In this document: piece after piece, positions 10,816 to 22,098 of the stretch
How positions within the stretch are numbered: position 1 is the first letter of the stretch
How the letters are laid out: the number at the start of each line of letters is the position of its first letter
Assembly (NCBI GenBank): GCA_026214975.1
Contig: JAOBSW010000478.1
Location: forward strand, 20,252 to 84,251
Source: Gentiana macrophylla
Taxonomy: Eukaryota; Streptophyta; Magnoliopsida; Gentianales; Gentianaceae
Length of the DNA stretch: 64,000 bases
Direction: 5' to 3'
Notes under the pieces: generated by a model
Told to the model about the DNA's origin: nothing
What the model saw: the letters and a program-made list of their open reading frames with translations, nothing else
The model's database searches: none
Made by a program: the position numbers and the translations under genes

Positions 10816-10854
10816 TAGATGACATTTTTCCCATTTAGTACTAGATTTGTATCT

Positions 10855-11800
10855 TCAACAGCGTTGTAACACTCGTTCTAAGTGTAACAAACAAACATCA
10901 AATGAGTCTCCGTAAACACTAAAGTCATCCATAAAAATTTCTAAGAATTTCTCAACCATATCGGCAAATATAGCCATCATACACCTTTGAAATGTAATTT
11001 GGTGCATTACATAAACCAAACGGCATTCTTTTATAAGCAAAAGTTCCATAAGGACAAGTGAAAGTAGTTTTTCTCTATCTCCTGCTTTGCAATGAATATC
11101 TCAGTAAATATCCCGAATAACCATCTAAGAAACAAGAATACTTATGTCCACTTAAACGCTCCAACATCCGAACTATGAATGGAAGTGGATGATGATCTTT
11201 CTTAGTATGATCATTTAGTTTTCTAAAATCAATGCACATTTGATAACCTGTAATCTCTCTTGTCGGAATCCATTCATTCTTTTCATTCTCTTTCACTGTG
11301 AAACCTCCTTTCTTTGGTACCACTTGAGTTGGACTTACCCATTCACTATCTAATATGGGAAAAATTATCCCAATTTCTAATAGCTTAATGACCTCTTTCT
11401 TAACAATTAACTGCAAATTTGGGTTGAGGCGGCGTTGCAGTTGAATACAAGGTTTAGCATCTTCCTTCAGAATTATCTTATGAACGCAAATCTCAGGGCT
11501 AATACCTCGAATATCGGCAACTGTCCATCCAAAAGCTTTCTTATGCTTTTTCAAAATTCTAAGTAATTGATCTTCTTGTTGCTCAGTTAAAGATGATGAA
11601 ATAATAACCGGTAATAGATTATTAGTTTCAAGAAAAGCATACTTCAGATTTAAAGGTAACGATTTCAATTCCAGATTCTTAAGTGGATCTTCCAGTGATG
11701 GTTTAAGAACTGGTCCTTCTTGTTCTAATTCCAAATACTTATGCCATGATGGTTTAAAAGTAAAACTTCCTTTATCTAGAGAGAGGATTATCTCTTTCAT
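10855..11800 (-). pseudogene. pol (RT): Reverse transcriptase of Athila-1, frameshifted
   Basis: Two frames cover the RT. The first (11800-11075) has a linker, then SEWVSPTQVVPKKGG, ITGYQMCIDFRKLND and the palm motif CFLDGYSGY, which carries the first catalytic Asp. The frame breaks near 11075. The second (11049-10855) carries the catalytic IFMDDFSVYG motif and DVCLLHLERVL. Between them a PYGTFAY-like stretch can be read in a third frame. FMDD and the downstream SVYG are usual in Athila/Tat RTs. The RT copies the element's RNA into DNA. Confidence 0.92.
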
Positions 11801-11860
11801 TTCGGTGTCTTTCTCATCTTCCTTATAGATAGACAGAGTTAAGCATTCTTCTAATCATCT

Positions 11861-12616
11861 TCAAAAGTTGGTAAATCGAATATCATAGATCGAATGTATA
11901 TCTTCTATAAAAGAACATGATTCTGGTGATCTGTATGGATGGTTCATAGCTTTGAAAATATTGAAAGCAACTTCATCTTCATTGACTCTCAGAATTAACT
12001 CTCCTTTCTGGACATCTATTAAAGTTCTTCTTGTAGCTAGAAATGGTCGACCTAAGATAAGTGGCGCTGAATATCCATCTTCCATTTCCATAACTACAAA
12101 GTCTACTGGAAAATAGAACTTGTCTACTTTAACCAATACGTCCTCAATAATTCCTTTAGGGTATTTAATCGATCTATCTGCCATTTGCAGAGCCATTTCA
12201 GTCTTCGTAAACTTTCATATGCCTAGCTTTCTATAATCCTCATAAGACACGAGATTTATACTAGCTCCAAGATCACATAATAACTTCGTAAACATAAATC
12301 CTCCAATTTCACATGGAATGGTAAAACTTCCAGGATCTTTCAGTTTAGCTGGTAACTTATGCTGCAAAATTGCAGAACATTCTTCATTTAGGCATATATT
12401 CTCATATTCCTCTAATTTTTTCTTGTTTGTGTAATATCTTTTAAACTTTTCATAAGCAGGCATACTAATTAGAGCTTCGATAATGAGGATATTAACATGA
12501 ATATGACTAAAAGTATCAAGGAAACGAGCATACTTCGATCGTTTTAATCTTTTAATTTGATCTTTAGGTGGGTAAGGTAAAGATTCTAAATCTATAACCT
12601 TTGATCCCAAAGTCAT
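11861..12616 (-). pseudogene. pol (protease): Aspartic protease of Athila-1, frameshifted
   Basis: The first frame (12616-12215) carries the retropepsin active-site motif CDLGASINL at about residues 114-122, preceded by LKDPGSFTIPCEIGG. The second (12196-11861) has MADRSIKYPKGIIEDVLVKV and the flap-distal LILGRPFLAT at about residues 46-55, then DVQKGELILRV. Both are standard for Athila proteases, which cut the polyprotein. A frame break lies between them near 12200. A DLGAS motif in place of DSGAS or DTGAS is normal in this lineage. Confidence 0.9.
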
Positions 12617-12766
12617 TTTCTCTTTTCCTTTCTCCTTAAACTTTTGAGTATTACTTGATCGCCAAGTATCATGATCTTGAGTTTTTTCTTTTAAAACATT
12701 CCCTGAATCAATCTCTACTTCAGATTCCTTCAGTTATTCTTGTTTTTCATCCTTGTTTTCAATATC

Positions 12767-14575
12767 TTATATTCTAACATGTTCCTTGAATAAAGTCCTT
12801 AAATCTCTATCCATGGGATCTTTCAAAATCCTTGGGATTTTTACCCATTTTTCACCTTCATTCTCAGGTTCCAAACTTCTATTCCTTTTCAAGAAATTCT
12901 CTATAATTTCTTCTTCCTCATCAGTGAATTCAAGTTCATCTTTAGTTTCATCATTTTTTCCATCTAAATCATTTTCTACTTCATTATTTCCGAAGTTTTC
13001 TACTCTATTACTACCACAGAGTTTTCTACTTCTTGTAACTACAACATTTACCTCTCTTGGGTTTCTTTCAGTATTGCTTGGTAATCCTCCAGGAGGTCTA
13101 CTGTTATTACGTTCACCTTCCTCGCTCAAATGATCTTCCATATTCCTTAATGAGGCTTCTATTGTTCTCATTCTGGTATCTGTCCACTCATAGATGTTTT
13201 CATTGAACTCCGATCCTTAGAAACTGGACCCTATAGAAGTCATCATTGTTTCCATATTCTTAGCTTGAGTAGATACTACACCCATCATATTTTCCATTAG
13301 TTTTTCCCATTTTTCAACTCCTTCGCAGTTGAGTTGAACTTTGAGTTCTTGGTATACTTTGAGTGGTATGTTGAGGATAGGATCTAGGTAATGATTGTAA
13401 ATTCGATTAATGTATTTTCTTGATAAACTTGATTATTATTCATATACCTATACTCGAATCGATATGGCGGTTGTCCTTGCTAACTAGGTTTAGGACCATC
13501 GAAAAGTAGGGTGATCTCTTCTAATAGCATTAAACGAGTTTGAATATGCATTGTTCAAATTCCTATGCTGCGGAAGAAAACTCACCTCCTCTCTTGAATA
13601 TCCTGTTGGTTCTTCGATCCCTAATGGCATATTATCCTGATTTGAGTATTCAGGTTGGTGTACTATTTTCCTGAATTTTGGTTTTGTTCGATTGTAGGCC
13701 ATCAAATTTCCTAATCAAATTTTCTAAATGTGCTAGAACTTCCGTATTAGATGTACATTCTCCTGCAAAAGCTACTTTTCCTCGGTTCTAGAACCGGTTT
13801 CCCACATTCTGTTATTTTTGGAAATCTTTTCTATAGCATCGTAAACTATTTGAGCTTCACTCATCATTAAAGAACCACCACATGCATGATCTACATCTGC
13901 ACGTGAATCTTTTCTTAATTTACGATAGAAAAGTTGAATTTGCATATTTAAGGAATAACCATGGTCGGGACAGCTCTTAACAATTTTTAAATCTTTCCAG
14001 TGCATTCCCAAGCGTTTCTTGAGATCCTGTCTAAAGTTAGCAACCTCGACTTTTAATTCCAAATTTAGTCTGGAGTGAAATATTGTTTGTAAATTCAGTT
14101 TGAATATCCTCCCAACTAGTAAGTGAATGATGTGGAAGAGACATAAACCAATCTCGGGCTCGCCCTTTTAAAGAAAAAGGAAACATAGTCATCCTCGTTA
14201 GTTCCTTATGAGCACCTTGACTTTTGGTCAGTATTGCATGAGATTCTTCAAAAGATAGAGATGATGATGTGGATCTTCATCATCCTCTCCTAGGAATTGG
14301 GCTCTTGCGTCAATTAAACCAAAAAGATGAGATTTAATTTCGAAATTATTCGCTCCTTCATTGGGTAAAAGTATGGGATTATTAGTATGGTTTCTTCTTA
14401 TGGTTTGATCACAGATAGGTCTCGAGTTTGGTGGGTTATTACGATTATTCTGGTTCCGATCTTGATTATTTCTATTATTATGATTTTGATTATTATTAGG
14501 GTTAACAGGGTTTTGTCCATGCCCTGGAGCATGATCTAGCCTCTATTCATTTGTTTCATCACTAGTTTCAGCCAT
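12767..14575 (-). pseudogene. gag: gag of Athila-1, frameshifted
   Basis: Gag is the structural protein of the virus-like particle. The ATG is at 14575. Codon 11 is TAG (14543-14545), after which the same frame stays open to about 14240 with an Asn-rich head and NFEIKSHLFGLIDARAQFLG, then DEDPHHHLYLL. The later frame (14062-13772) has SCPDHGYSLNMQIQLFY and DHACGGSLMMSEAQIVYDAI, which are typical Athila capsid segments. At 13705-13490 the tail shows NAYSNSFNA and HPTFRWS. The last frame (13171-12767) has PPGGLPSNTERNPREV and an acidic region that leads to the protease. No zinc knuckle is seen. Several frame breaks make it non-functional as read. Confidence 0.85.
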
Positions 14576-14909
14576 TTCTGTATTTTTATTAGAAGATGAT
14601 TCCGTTGGAGATTTTCCAAGGAGTCCTAAGCTGGTTTGACCACGTTTACTCTCTATTCAGAATCGCCTTTCGTAGCGTTTATGTCAGGCTTATAAGGAGT
14701 AAGTAAGGCTTTACCGCTTCTGGTCATCAACTAACGAAAATAGAAAAATGCTCGAGTTTTATAGAAGAAGAAAATTGGTACTAAAAGAAAGTAGATACCA
14801 ACGAAAAATAAAATAGAAATAAGATAAGAAAAAGTGTTGATTTATCCTCGAGAATTTTGAGCTAATACAAGTAGTAACCATAGACACAAAGAAAGAAATT
14901 AGCGACGTG

Positions 14910-14927
14910 TCCCCGGCAACGGCGCCA
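14910..14927 (-). other. Primer-binding site of Athila-1 (tRNA-Asp)
   Basis: The minus strand reads TGGCGCCGTTGCCGGGGA, 18 bases complementary to the 3' end of plant tRNA-Asp. It stands six bases inside the 5' LTR, where minus-strand DNA synthesis starts. Confidence 0.95.
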
Positions 14928-15169
14928 GAAAGCTGACGGACCTTTTCTAGTGCTATTACAATCCTTACCGGCAATGTACCGGGTCAAATCATAGTGCTAG
15001 TGTGGTGAGTCAGAGTGTCGAATCCTCAGGGAAACGTGGTAATTCTTTTAAGTGTGGTTAAACACCAAAGAGCTGTTATTAACTCGATCTAAACCGTAAT
15101 TTTATAACACAGATTACTACTATTCTACTTAAGATAAAGTAAATGCGTAATTTAAAAGTTATTCTAATA

Positions 15170-15270
15170 TAATATATATATAGATATATAAATATATATA
15201 GATGTACATGGATTGTAAAATATATATATATATATAGATATATAAATATATATAGATGTACATGGATTGT

Positions 15271-15348
<78 letters not shown>
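15170..15348. repeat. (AT)n microsatellite with duplicated ~60-bp unit
   Basis: A unit with ATATAGATATATAAATATAT and GATGTACATGGATTGTAAA occurs twice in tandem (about 15178-15275). A long pure AT run to 15348 follows. The Tyr/Ile repeat peptide that can be translated here is not a gene. Confidence 0.95.
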
Positions 15349-15350
<2 letters not shown>

Positions 15351-16393
15351 AATATATAGTTTATAATAATAGACTAGACAGATAATTTTATAGAACTAGC
15401 CAAAGTTTATATAATTGATTTATACGATCTTTTGAAGAAATGGAATGTGCTCGATCTTTCTTTTATATTAGGTCCAATTGAGTAAATGAAACGGTGCACT
15501 CGAGGTTAACAATTCCTCCTCACACGAGCATATGAAATTGTCATATGTCAAATTGTCATCGATTTAATCTCCACAACTCGCCCCATGCTAATCTCGGTTA
15601 GTCTCGAGCAGTACCGAGTACAAATCTACCCCGGATAAAAGAGGTTATTCCGTTTGTCGACGGGTGATGTTATTCAAAAGGCTCCGGTTGTCGGCGGATC
15701 GATTTAACTTTCCGGTGTTAGTTTCAATTAAACCGTTGATTTTAACATTATTACGATCTTGAGCACAAATTTAATAAGATTCATCTTTCCCAAGACAAAT
15801 CTCGCCTCGGGTAGGAAATAGGATTCCGTTGTCACGCCAGACGGCCAATTTTACCTCCGGTTTTTCTATCTTTTATCTCATATCATAACTTCTCTGGTCG
15901 GTTCATCGTTAGGTTATATGTTGCGATTCATCTTGGTTAATTACGTCAATCCGAATATTATCAATACGTTGCAAAATAGAAAAAGATTCAATTAACTCAA
16001 TTTTAGTAAAATTTTACTTAGACAACATTCATTTACCAAAAAGATCGAAATAAAACGATTACATAACTTTGGCTAGTTATTAGATTTAGCCTAAAAACAT
16101 TATAACGACTAAAAAGATAAAAACAAACATAACAAACGTAAATACTTTAGAAATTTTACCCGATTACAAATGCTGAATCAGAGGTCGTATTCTTCCGGAT
16201 ATTACAACGACTTCAACAACACCGAACTTCCGATAATTTCCCGAGCATTACAACAATACTACGATATTATTATTTTTGGCATAAGGCCTATTTACAACTA
16301 CTAAATAAAAAGAAAATAAGAAGGAGGAGATATATATATATGCTATAAGTATATATATATTGGTACATTCGACCGCTTCTGCAGACCGATGCT

Positions 16394-16454
16394 CCTTATA
16401 TAGAAATTTGAATGAAGGCCGGACCGGGCCGGGTCATAGCCGGACTGGGCCGGT
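16394..16454 (-). promoter_or_regulatory. LTR promoter: TATA box with GC-rich motifs upstream
   Basis: The minus strand carries TATATAAGG (16402-16394). Fifteen to 52 bases upstream on that strand are CCGGCCCGGTCCGGCC-type and CCGGCCCAGTCCGGC-type motifs. The same block is preserved in the 3' LTR (TATA region near 1980, GC motifs 2003-2040). Position and conservation between both LTRs suggest a core promoter with a proximal element. Confidence 0.6.
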
Positions 16455-17068
16455 GTAATCATCACATTCATCTCCCCTTAATTTCCAATTTTCGGATATA
16501 AATTATATATTTTGGAATAAAACTTCTAAAATTCATATCTCGAGTTCGGATCTCCAAACAACATGATTCAAGAGGCATCGGAAAGCTCTCGGAAAAATCT
16601 ACAACTTTCATGAAGGGCTCTTCTACAGAAAATGTCGTTTTAATGAGCCATTCGTTTGTCGAAGATATTTCTCGATTACCACTAAATCGAATCGATTAGC
16701 CACTTGACCACTTCGATTGACCACTTGACCACTTAAGCAATTCGATTGACCACTTAAGCTCGTGACATTCTCTAAATCCTTTCAGAGATATGATTATACT
16801 TCAAAATGTCGATTCTCGGGTCTTGGCTTATACATCCGCAATAAAATACAACAAATACCCACGAATCGACACGACATTCCGATTTACTAAAATCGGTACA
16901 AAATGATAACTTTTCACTATTATTACTAAGTTTTACTACTAACTACTCTAAACTATAAAGATTAACATTTCATACTATTTAAATCATAATTTCATATATT
17001 TTATATAGAATTCGTTGATAAAACATAATAATATAACGTATATTTAATCATATAAAAGTAGTATATCA

Positions 17069-17410
17069 AGAACATTTGTTTTTACTTTCGCTATTCTTTT
17101 CAAAAGAAAATTATTCGGTTAGCACAATTTATCGGAATCATGGAACATATGGGCAAGCATTCATGGAATCGAAAGCACAACAACAAATGATGCCATGAGG
17201 AATGTTCTTTGAAACTTATGACAATAAATTGAGTTTATCTGTTAAGTAAAAAGAAGCTGCCTTTCTAACTTTTTTTTATTTTGTTGTATTTTATTACCTT
17301 ACTATGTAACTATGTTATCAATAAATTTTCAGTTTCTCAGTTCACTGTGTTACTTATTGTATCTTGTTTTATCTTTTTGCATTGTTTTTAAGGAGGGTAT
17401 TGACATCATC
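17069..17410 (+). pseudogene. 3' end of Sire-like Ty1 internal region (fragment)
   Basis: The segment lies between the Athila-1 end and a Sire-type polypurine tract, so it should be the last part of a Sire-like internal region. Only short frames are present, for example a hydrophobic stretch at 17312-17400. No polymerase motif is visible. Athila-1 seems to have inserted at 17068/17069. The missing left part of this Sire-like element was not found left of Athila-1. Confidence 0.55.
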
Positions 17411-17424
17411 AAAAAGGGGGAAAT
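17411..17424 (+). other. Polypurine tract, Sire-like fragment
   Basis: AAAAAGGGGGAAAT directly precedes the LTR start TGTTGGAAATAAA. This is the usual polypurine tract form of Sire-type elements. Confidence 0.85.
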
Positions 17425-19095
17425 TGTTGGAAATAAAATTTATGTTTTGATGATGATTCATCACTTATTTATTCGTTGTTCTAGAACCCCATTGATAAAG
17501 TGTCATAACTAGCGGTTATAGTGCAAAGCAAAAATATGTCTAGATATCAATGTATAGGATTTAATAGAGTCTGATATTTGTATAAGTTAAATCAGACAAG
17601 CACGGAAATATTTATAGGCTGTCAACTGAGATAACAAGAAAACTGAGATAATGCGAAACTGGAATTTAGTCAAACTGACTCAAGATACACCAATATGAAA
17701 TCAAGAAGATAAGCTCACCGAGGACACAAACTCGGTTGGCCTATCTAGAAGATTGAAGAATTGAGGTCACGACTCGATTATTGAAGATGTAAGAACCGAG
17801 GTTCAAACTCGCTTATGAAGACTACGTCGAGATTGTAAAGTTAGACTTGTGCAAGATTGTGATGACCTAAATTGACTTTATGGATCTTGTATGGGAAGCT
17901 AAGACACATTAGGACAATTATGTCTTTGCAAATCAATTTCATGGTGTACTGATTAAGTCAACTATAATCGATGAAAGCATCGATTGTTGAAGAAGAGTAA
18001 ACTCTCGATTAAATCTCTTTCAAACTCGTGGAACGATAATTTTCTTAGTAAATCGGTTTTAGAACTAAGGTTTAACCAAATCGAGGAAAAATCCAACCGT
18101 TATACAAGGATCATGACTCGGAGGATATTCTATCCGCTCGACAAGTTACATACAACCAAGAAAGCGGGACCTCTAACGGCTACAAAGGATTTGAATTCAC
18201 AGAGATTTGACCGTTAGAAAAACCTCTATAAATAGACTACTTCTATCGTAATAAATATGGGGGTCAAAAAGGAGAAATTAAAAATCAATCTAGTCCGTAA
18301 AGAGGGAAAACGAATTCCTACTAAATACTTATTTGCAAAATCAAGAAATTTCTTCAAGTGTTCATTAGCATCGAAAGAAAGATCAAGATCACTCATCTGA
18401 AGAAATCCAGAGCTGTGCATAACTTATACATCTAGAAGAAAAGCTCAAATCACAATTGAATCATAGTTATTGATTCAAGTCTCAACTTTGATTCTATCAA
18501 AGGTTTAGACTATGAAACACCAAGAAGGTGTGAAGGACAGTTGAGTGCAGTCAGGAAGACTGTGGTTGTGATGAGTTGGTGAAGAGGCAATTCAACCCTC
18601 CAAGGACCAAGTGTTTCAAACAATTGAAGAGCAAAGCAATTCTACCTGTTTTACAAGTGTTTAGATAGTGAAGCTGTGGATTAGTCAAAGACTATCGTTT
18701 AGAACTTTTTGTAACCGGGCCATCTCAAAGAAGTTCTAGTGGAATTTTCCTCCGCATCACAGGGAAGAGAGGACGTGTGACTACACCACCGGAACATCTA
18801 GAATTCTTTTTTATTTACTTTACTCATTTATTTACTTCATTACTGCCTATAATTATCTAGTTCTTATTCAAATCGAGTCAACAAGTTATTTGATAACTTA
18901 TATTTTGATAAAGGCTAAATTAATCCATGAGATTAACTAGTCTAAGAATAAGTCAAGATTGATTTATACTCGGTTGAGTTAGCTCAACTCCACACAAGTT
19001 TTAATTAATCTTTAATTTGTTTAAAATTCATTTTTTAGGGACAAGTTTATTCATCCCCCCTCTAAACTTGTGTTACCCTTTCCAAGGGACCAACA
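17425..19095 (+). repeat. 3' LTR of a Sire-like Ty1 element
   Basis: The LTR starts TGTTGGAAATAAAATTTATG and ends GGGACCAACA. Its layout parallels the Sire-like 5' LTR at 55940-57308: the same start with TATGTTTTGATGATG, the same end, and a conserved CACCACCGGAACA/CACCACCACTGAAGCA region. The two are clearly different families or old copies. Confidence 0.85.
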
Positions 19096-19416
19096 CTTTT
19101 TATTTCGCCTCAAAAGGATATCAAACCTAAGTTCTAGTTGCTACGGAGGCAGGTATGCATAGTTCCACAAAAGTATGTATGTTAACAAAAACTTAAGATA
19201 AACATAATCCACGGATTTATACTACTGTCATAGAAATGCAATATAAAATGTAACTCTAATCTTTTACGGTTGCTCAATTATTTGAAATATTCATTCTATT
19301 AATTGTAAAGCTAAATGTTGTGCCAAACTATTTTATTATGCTCGAAAAGTTATCAAAATTTAAGTGTTTCTCGAGAGTTTAGTGAAATAATTCCGTATTT
19401 AGGCAACTTACGTCTC

Positions 19417-19430
19417 CACTCCCCACTTAC
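19417..19430 (-). other. Polypurine-tract-like motif of Athila-3
   Basis: The minus strand reads GTAAGTGGGGAGTGG, preceded by CATCGGAAAGATGACAG. It matches the motif after PTP-b in Athila-1 (4264-4277) in both parts. DNA beyond it does not align with Athila-1. Confidence 0.5.
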
Positions 19431-19527
19431 GAACTGTCATCTTTCCGATGAAAAGTGAGTAGAAAAGAAGTGGTTAGAAAATACGGAGAAATCTAAAAAG
19501 ATTTATGATGCAGGGCCAAAAAGATCA

Positions 19528-19633
19528 CGGCGTAAACCGGGTGCAATCATGACGTGGGCCGGGATAAGGGGATCAAAAGGTGTTGACCGGCAGGCACACA
19601 CGGCGTGCGCCGGACTGTTCACGGCGCAGACCG
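19528..19633. promoter_or_regulatory. Cluster of CGGCGyAnrCCGG motifs after PTP-b
   Basis: CGGCGTAAACCGG (19528-19540), GACGTGGGCCGGGA (19551-19564), CGGCGTGCGCCGG (19601-19613) and CGGCGCAGACCG (19622-19633) stand within 110 bases. The same motif type fills 30322-30543. The function is unknown. Confidence 0.45.
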
Positions 19634-19775
19634 TGAAAACTAAAACACACACAGAGAGCTTTGATACTGCATGAAATTAACTGGGCAAAATAGTGAACAA
19701 AAATGGAGTGCAGTATAAATATGAAAATGTAAGAACCAACTTGAATATTAACAATATTAAACACACAAACTTGAT

Positions 19776-20256
19776 TTATTTAGATAGTGCAAATATTATA
19801 CAAGCTGATTGAAAAGAAAGGGAAATAAATTCCCTACAAACCAACGTCATTATTATTATGTTACAGAAACTTAAAAACAACCAAACAGAACAAAACTGAA
19901 ACAACATGAAAACCAACCAACCGGACTCAACCATCACAACCAACCAGAGCCAGGCATGCATACAAGACAACTCAACCAACCACGAACTCAATCGGTATCG
20001 CCCGTCTCCTCCAGACGAGGAACCACCAGGGATATCAAGCGGTAACAAAGCGGTTTTGGTACGACGGAATGGAAAAATTTCATCAAGTGCAAATGATGGG
20101 CACTCCCGCAACATGATTACAGAGGTGAGAAATTAACCATGCAAAAGGCAATGGTTGACGGAAGTTGCTCATTGACAGTGCAAAATAGACAGCAACACGG
20201 TGTATAAGCACACCCCAATCAATACGGCACCAACAGAAATAGCATAGAGCAACAAC
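19776..20256 (-). pseudogene. PTP-b of Athila-3, C-terminal part
   Basis: The minus strand from 20256 gives LLLLYAISVG, matching LLLYALAFG of PTP-b in Athila-1. After an in-frame stop and frame change it gives HGWLISHLC-like and then LDEIFPFRR and LLPLDIPGGSSSG, matching the DEIFPSRD and LLPVDTPG end of the homologue. The open frame runs on to 19776 with a hydrophobic tail that has no match. The N-terminal part lies at 30184-29568, on the far side of copy A. Confidence 0.72.
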
Positions 20257-20261
20257 AACTC

Positions 20262-22085
20262 TGTTAGATGTAATATCGTCGGATCAATCATGGATTGACC
20301 CGATTACGCAGCGGAAGGCATCAGATCTAGATCTAAACGAAACAAAATACATAAATAAAAGATCTAAACCTACAAGGGGGTTTAGGAGCCAACCTTTTTA
20401 TGGTGCTTAACGCCAAGAACGATAGATCTCCAAGAACACGTATTTGAGAAGCCACAGTCTTCCAACGTGTGTCTCCCAGCAACACCAGGTGGATGGTGTT
20501 TCCCGCCGCCGGACCTCCTTGATACGCTACCGAATAATCCCAAGATTATTCCAACTCAAACTCGAAGAAAGATGGCGAAAATTCTAAGCCTCTTTCTTTG
20601 ATAATGGCGTGTTATGTTGTGACAAAAGGCTTGGGAGAACTCTCTTTATATAGGAGAGTAAAACTTAACCTCCAAGGATTAAATAATTAAAAGATAATTA
20701 TTACATTAATCCTTTTCCAAATAAAAGATAAATATAATATTTATCCCAAACAAATTAGGATAAATAAATATATTATCCAATATTCCATGATTTATCATTT
20801 AACAAATAAAAGATAAATCACACATTAAATAATTATCCAAGAAAACTAATTCCTTGAATTAATTAAATAACCATGCATGCGCACCTTTTTTTCTAATCAA
20901 GTCATGCGCATCTTTCCATTAGTTTTGACCAATTGGGTCAAAATTGGTCAACACACCAATTCGGGCCGAGTCCACGAAAAATGTCTTTTCCGTGTATTTA
21001 ATTATTTAGTCCAACCAAACAATTAATCCACATATCAAATTAAATAGTCCAATCCAACTATTTAATTATAATTGAGGTGCAACGACGAGAAACCTATATG
21101 CTATATTTAGGAGCCACGTCGGGGACCATGGACCCATATTCAAGAAAGCTACAATAAATCGAATAAAATTATTCATCGACATGTAATAATTATATCCAAC
21201 CTATTAATTCCGGGATTACACCACCATAAACCCAAATCGAACTCTATCGAATATAGATAACTTACACTCAATTTATGAGTCGAAAGCGCCCATCGATATA
21301 ATCATTACATACGGATAAATCCTCCATAGATCGCTCACTTGATTCGTGATATTTCCGTAAACCCTTCTCGAAACATATTATCCTTATTTACCATTAACCC
21401 CTAGTGATCAATTAGTTCATAACAAATATAATATGAACTCGGCCGATCGATCGCTTCTAGGGTTAACAAATAAGTGGAATCATCTGTCTACTTCCCAAGG
21501 AAGGAATGGATTCCATATTCGTGATAGCACGAGACCACTCACTCATTCCGAATAGAGCCAACGAGAAGTGTTGGACCACATACTTCAAGTGATCCTTACT
21601 AACACATCAAACTCTACCCTAGTCTAAAATGTAAATCAGTGATCACCTCAGATTAAGATTAATCCATATATGATCATCTTGTGATTCGATAAAACTTCTC
21701 GATTACGGAATTATATCGAGAACTCAAATCAAATCGGTCCAAATTCTATATGATTATCATCATATATAAATGCCCCACTAGGTACCCTATTACCGATAGT
21801 CCGATAAGACTGTCACACCTAAAGTGTTAAGGCGCATTAATAGCAAATTAATCATGAGACCCGTACTCAGATTAATAAACGCTACGAACTAAGTTAATTT
21901 TAAGTACATCTCACTAACTCAATCCTCTTGTGTATAGCCATACACTGAGTTATGTGATTACATAAACGAGGTACTTAGGGTTTTCAGTAGTGTCTTAATT
22001 ATAAGCATACATGCATATAATAAGATGAATTATTAATTTTGTCCTAAAACAATTATACAATTGTCTTTCGGCACTACACACTACA
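20262..22085 (-). repeat. 3' LTR of F1 copy A
   Basis: On the plus strand this runs from TGTTAGATGTAATATCG to CACACTACA. It aligns along its length with 27737-29562. Differences are mostly 1-6 base changes near CG or CAG/CTG sites. Confidence 0.94.
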
Positions 22086-22098
22086 ATCTCCCACTTGC
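22086..22098 (-). other. Polypurine tract of F1 copy A
   Basis: The minus strand reads GCAAGTGGGAGAT directly before the LTR start TGTAGTGTG. Copy B has the identical CAAGTGGGAGAT before its 3' LTR. Confidence 0.88.

Larger units (their letters stand above)
1831..17068 (-). mobile_element. Athila-type Ty3 LTR retrotransposon (Athila-1), decayed
   Basis: This is a complete-order Ty3 element on the minus strand. In reading direction it has a 5' LTR (17068-14934), a tRNA-Asp primer site (14927-14910), gag, protease, RT, RNase H, integrase, an unassigned ORF, PTP-a, PTP-b, a polypurine tract (2673-2659) and a 3' LTR (2658-1831). The lineage is called Athila from the protease sequence CDLGASINL, the RT motif FMDD, the tRNA-Asp primer and the extra ORFs after pol. 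All coding parts carry frameshifts or stops, so it is not autonomous now. The 3' LTR lacks about 1.3 kb at its outer end, so no target duplication can be read. The right flank after 17068 is AGAAC, inside a Sire-like element. Confidence 0.9.
14934..17068 (-). repeat. 5' LTR of Athila-1
   Basis: This 2,135-bp LTR starts TGATATACTAC (17068, minus) and ends GTCCGTCA (14934), with TG...CA ends. The inner half matches the truncated 3' LTR at 1831-2658. It contains an AT-rich microsatellite (15170-15348), a TATA box (16394-16402) and GC-rich motifs upstream of it (16417-16454). Confidence 0.92.
19096..20261 (-). mobile_element. Athila-3 fragment 1: 3' region and PTP-b C-terminus
   Basis: This is the leftmost piece of a second Athila-type element on the minus strand. 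It holds the end of PTP-b (20256-19776), GC-rich motifs (19528-19633) and a polypurine-like tract (19417-19430). About 320 bp beyond it may be LTR sequence cut by the Sire-like LTR at 19095. The right edge is the AACTC target duplication (20257-20261) of copy A. Confidence 0.7.

Noticed and set aside
12753..13133. 126-codon Ser/Phe-rich plus-strand frame
   Set aside because: It is the antisense shadow of the acidic gag tail at 13171-12767.
14910..14927. tRNA-Asp and tRNA-Met gene remnants
   Set aside because: Only the 3' ends are matched, next to LTRs. They are primer-binding sites, and no cloverleaf can be formed with the flanks.
15164..15352. 62-codon Tyr/Ile repeat frame
   Set aside because: It is only the translation of an AT dinucleotide run.
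17425..19095. Solo LTR interpretation
   Set aside because: A polypurine tract and internal sequence precede it (17069-17424), so it is the 3' end of a broken element and not a solo LTR.
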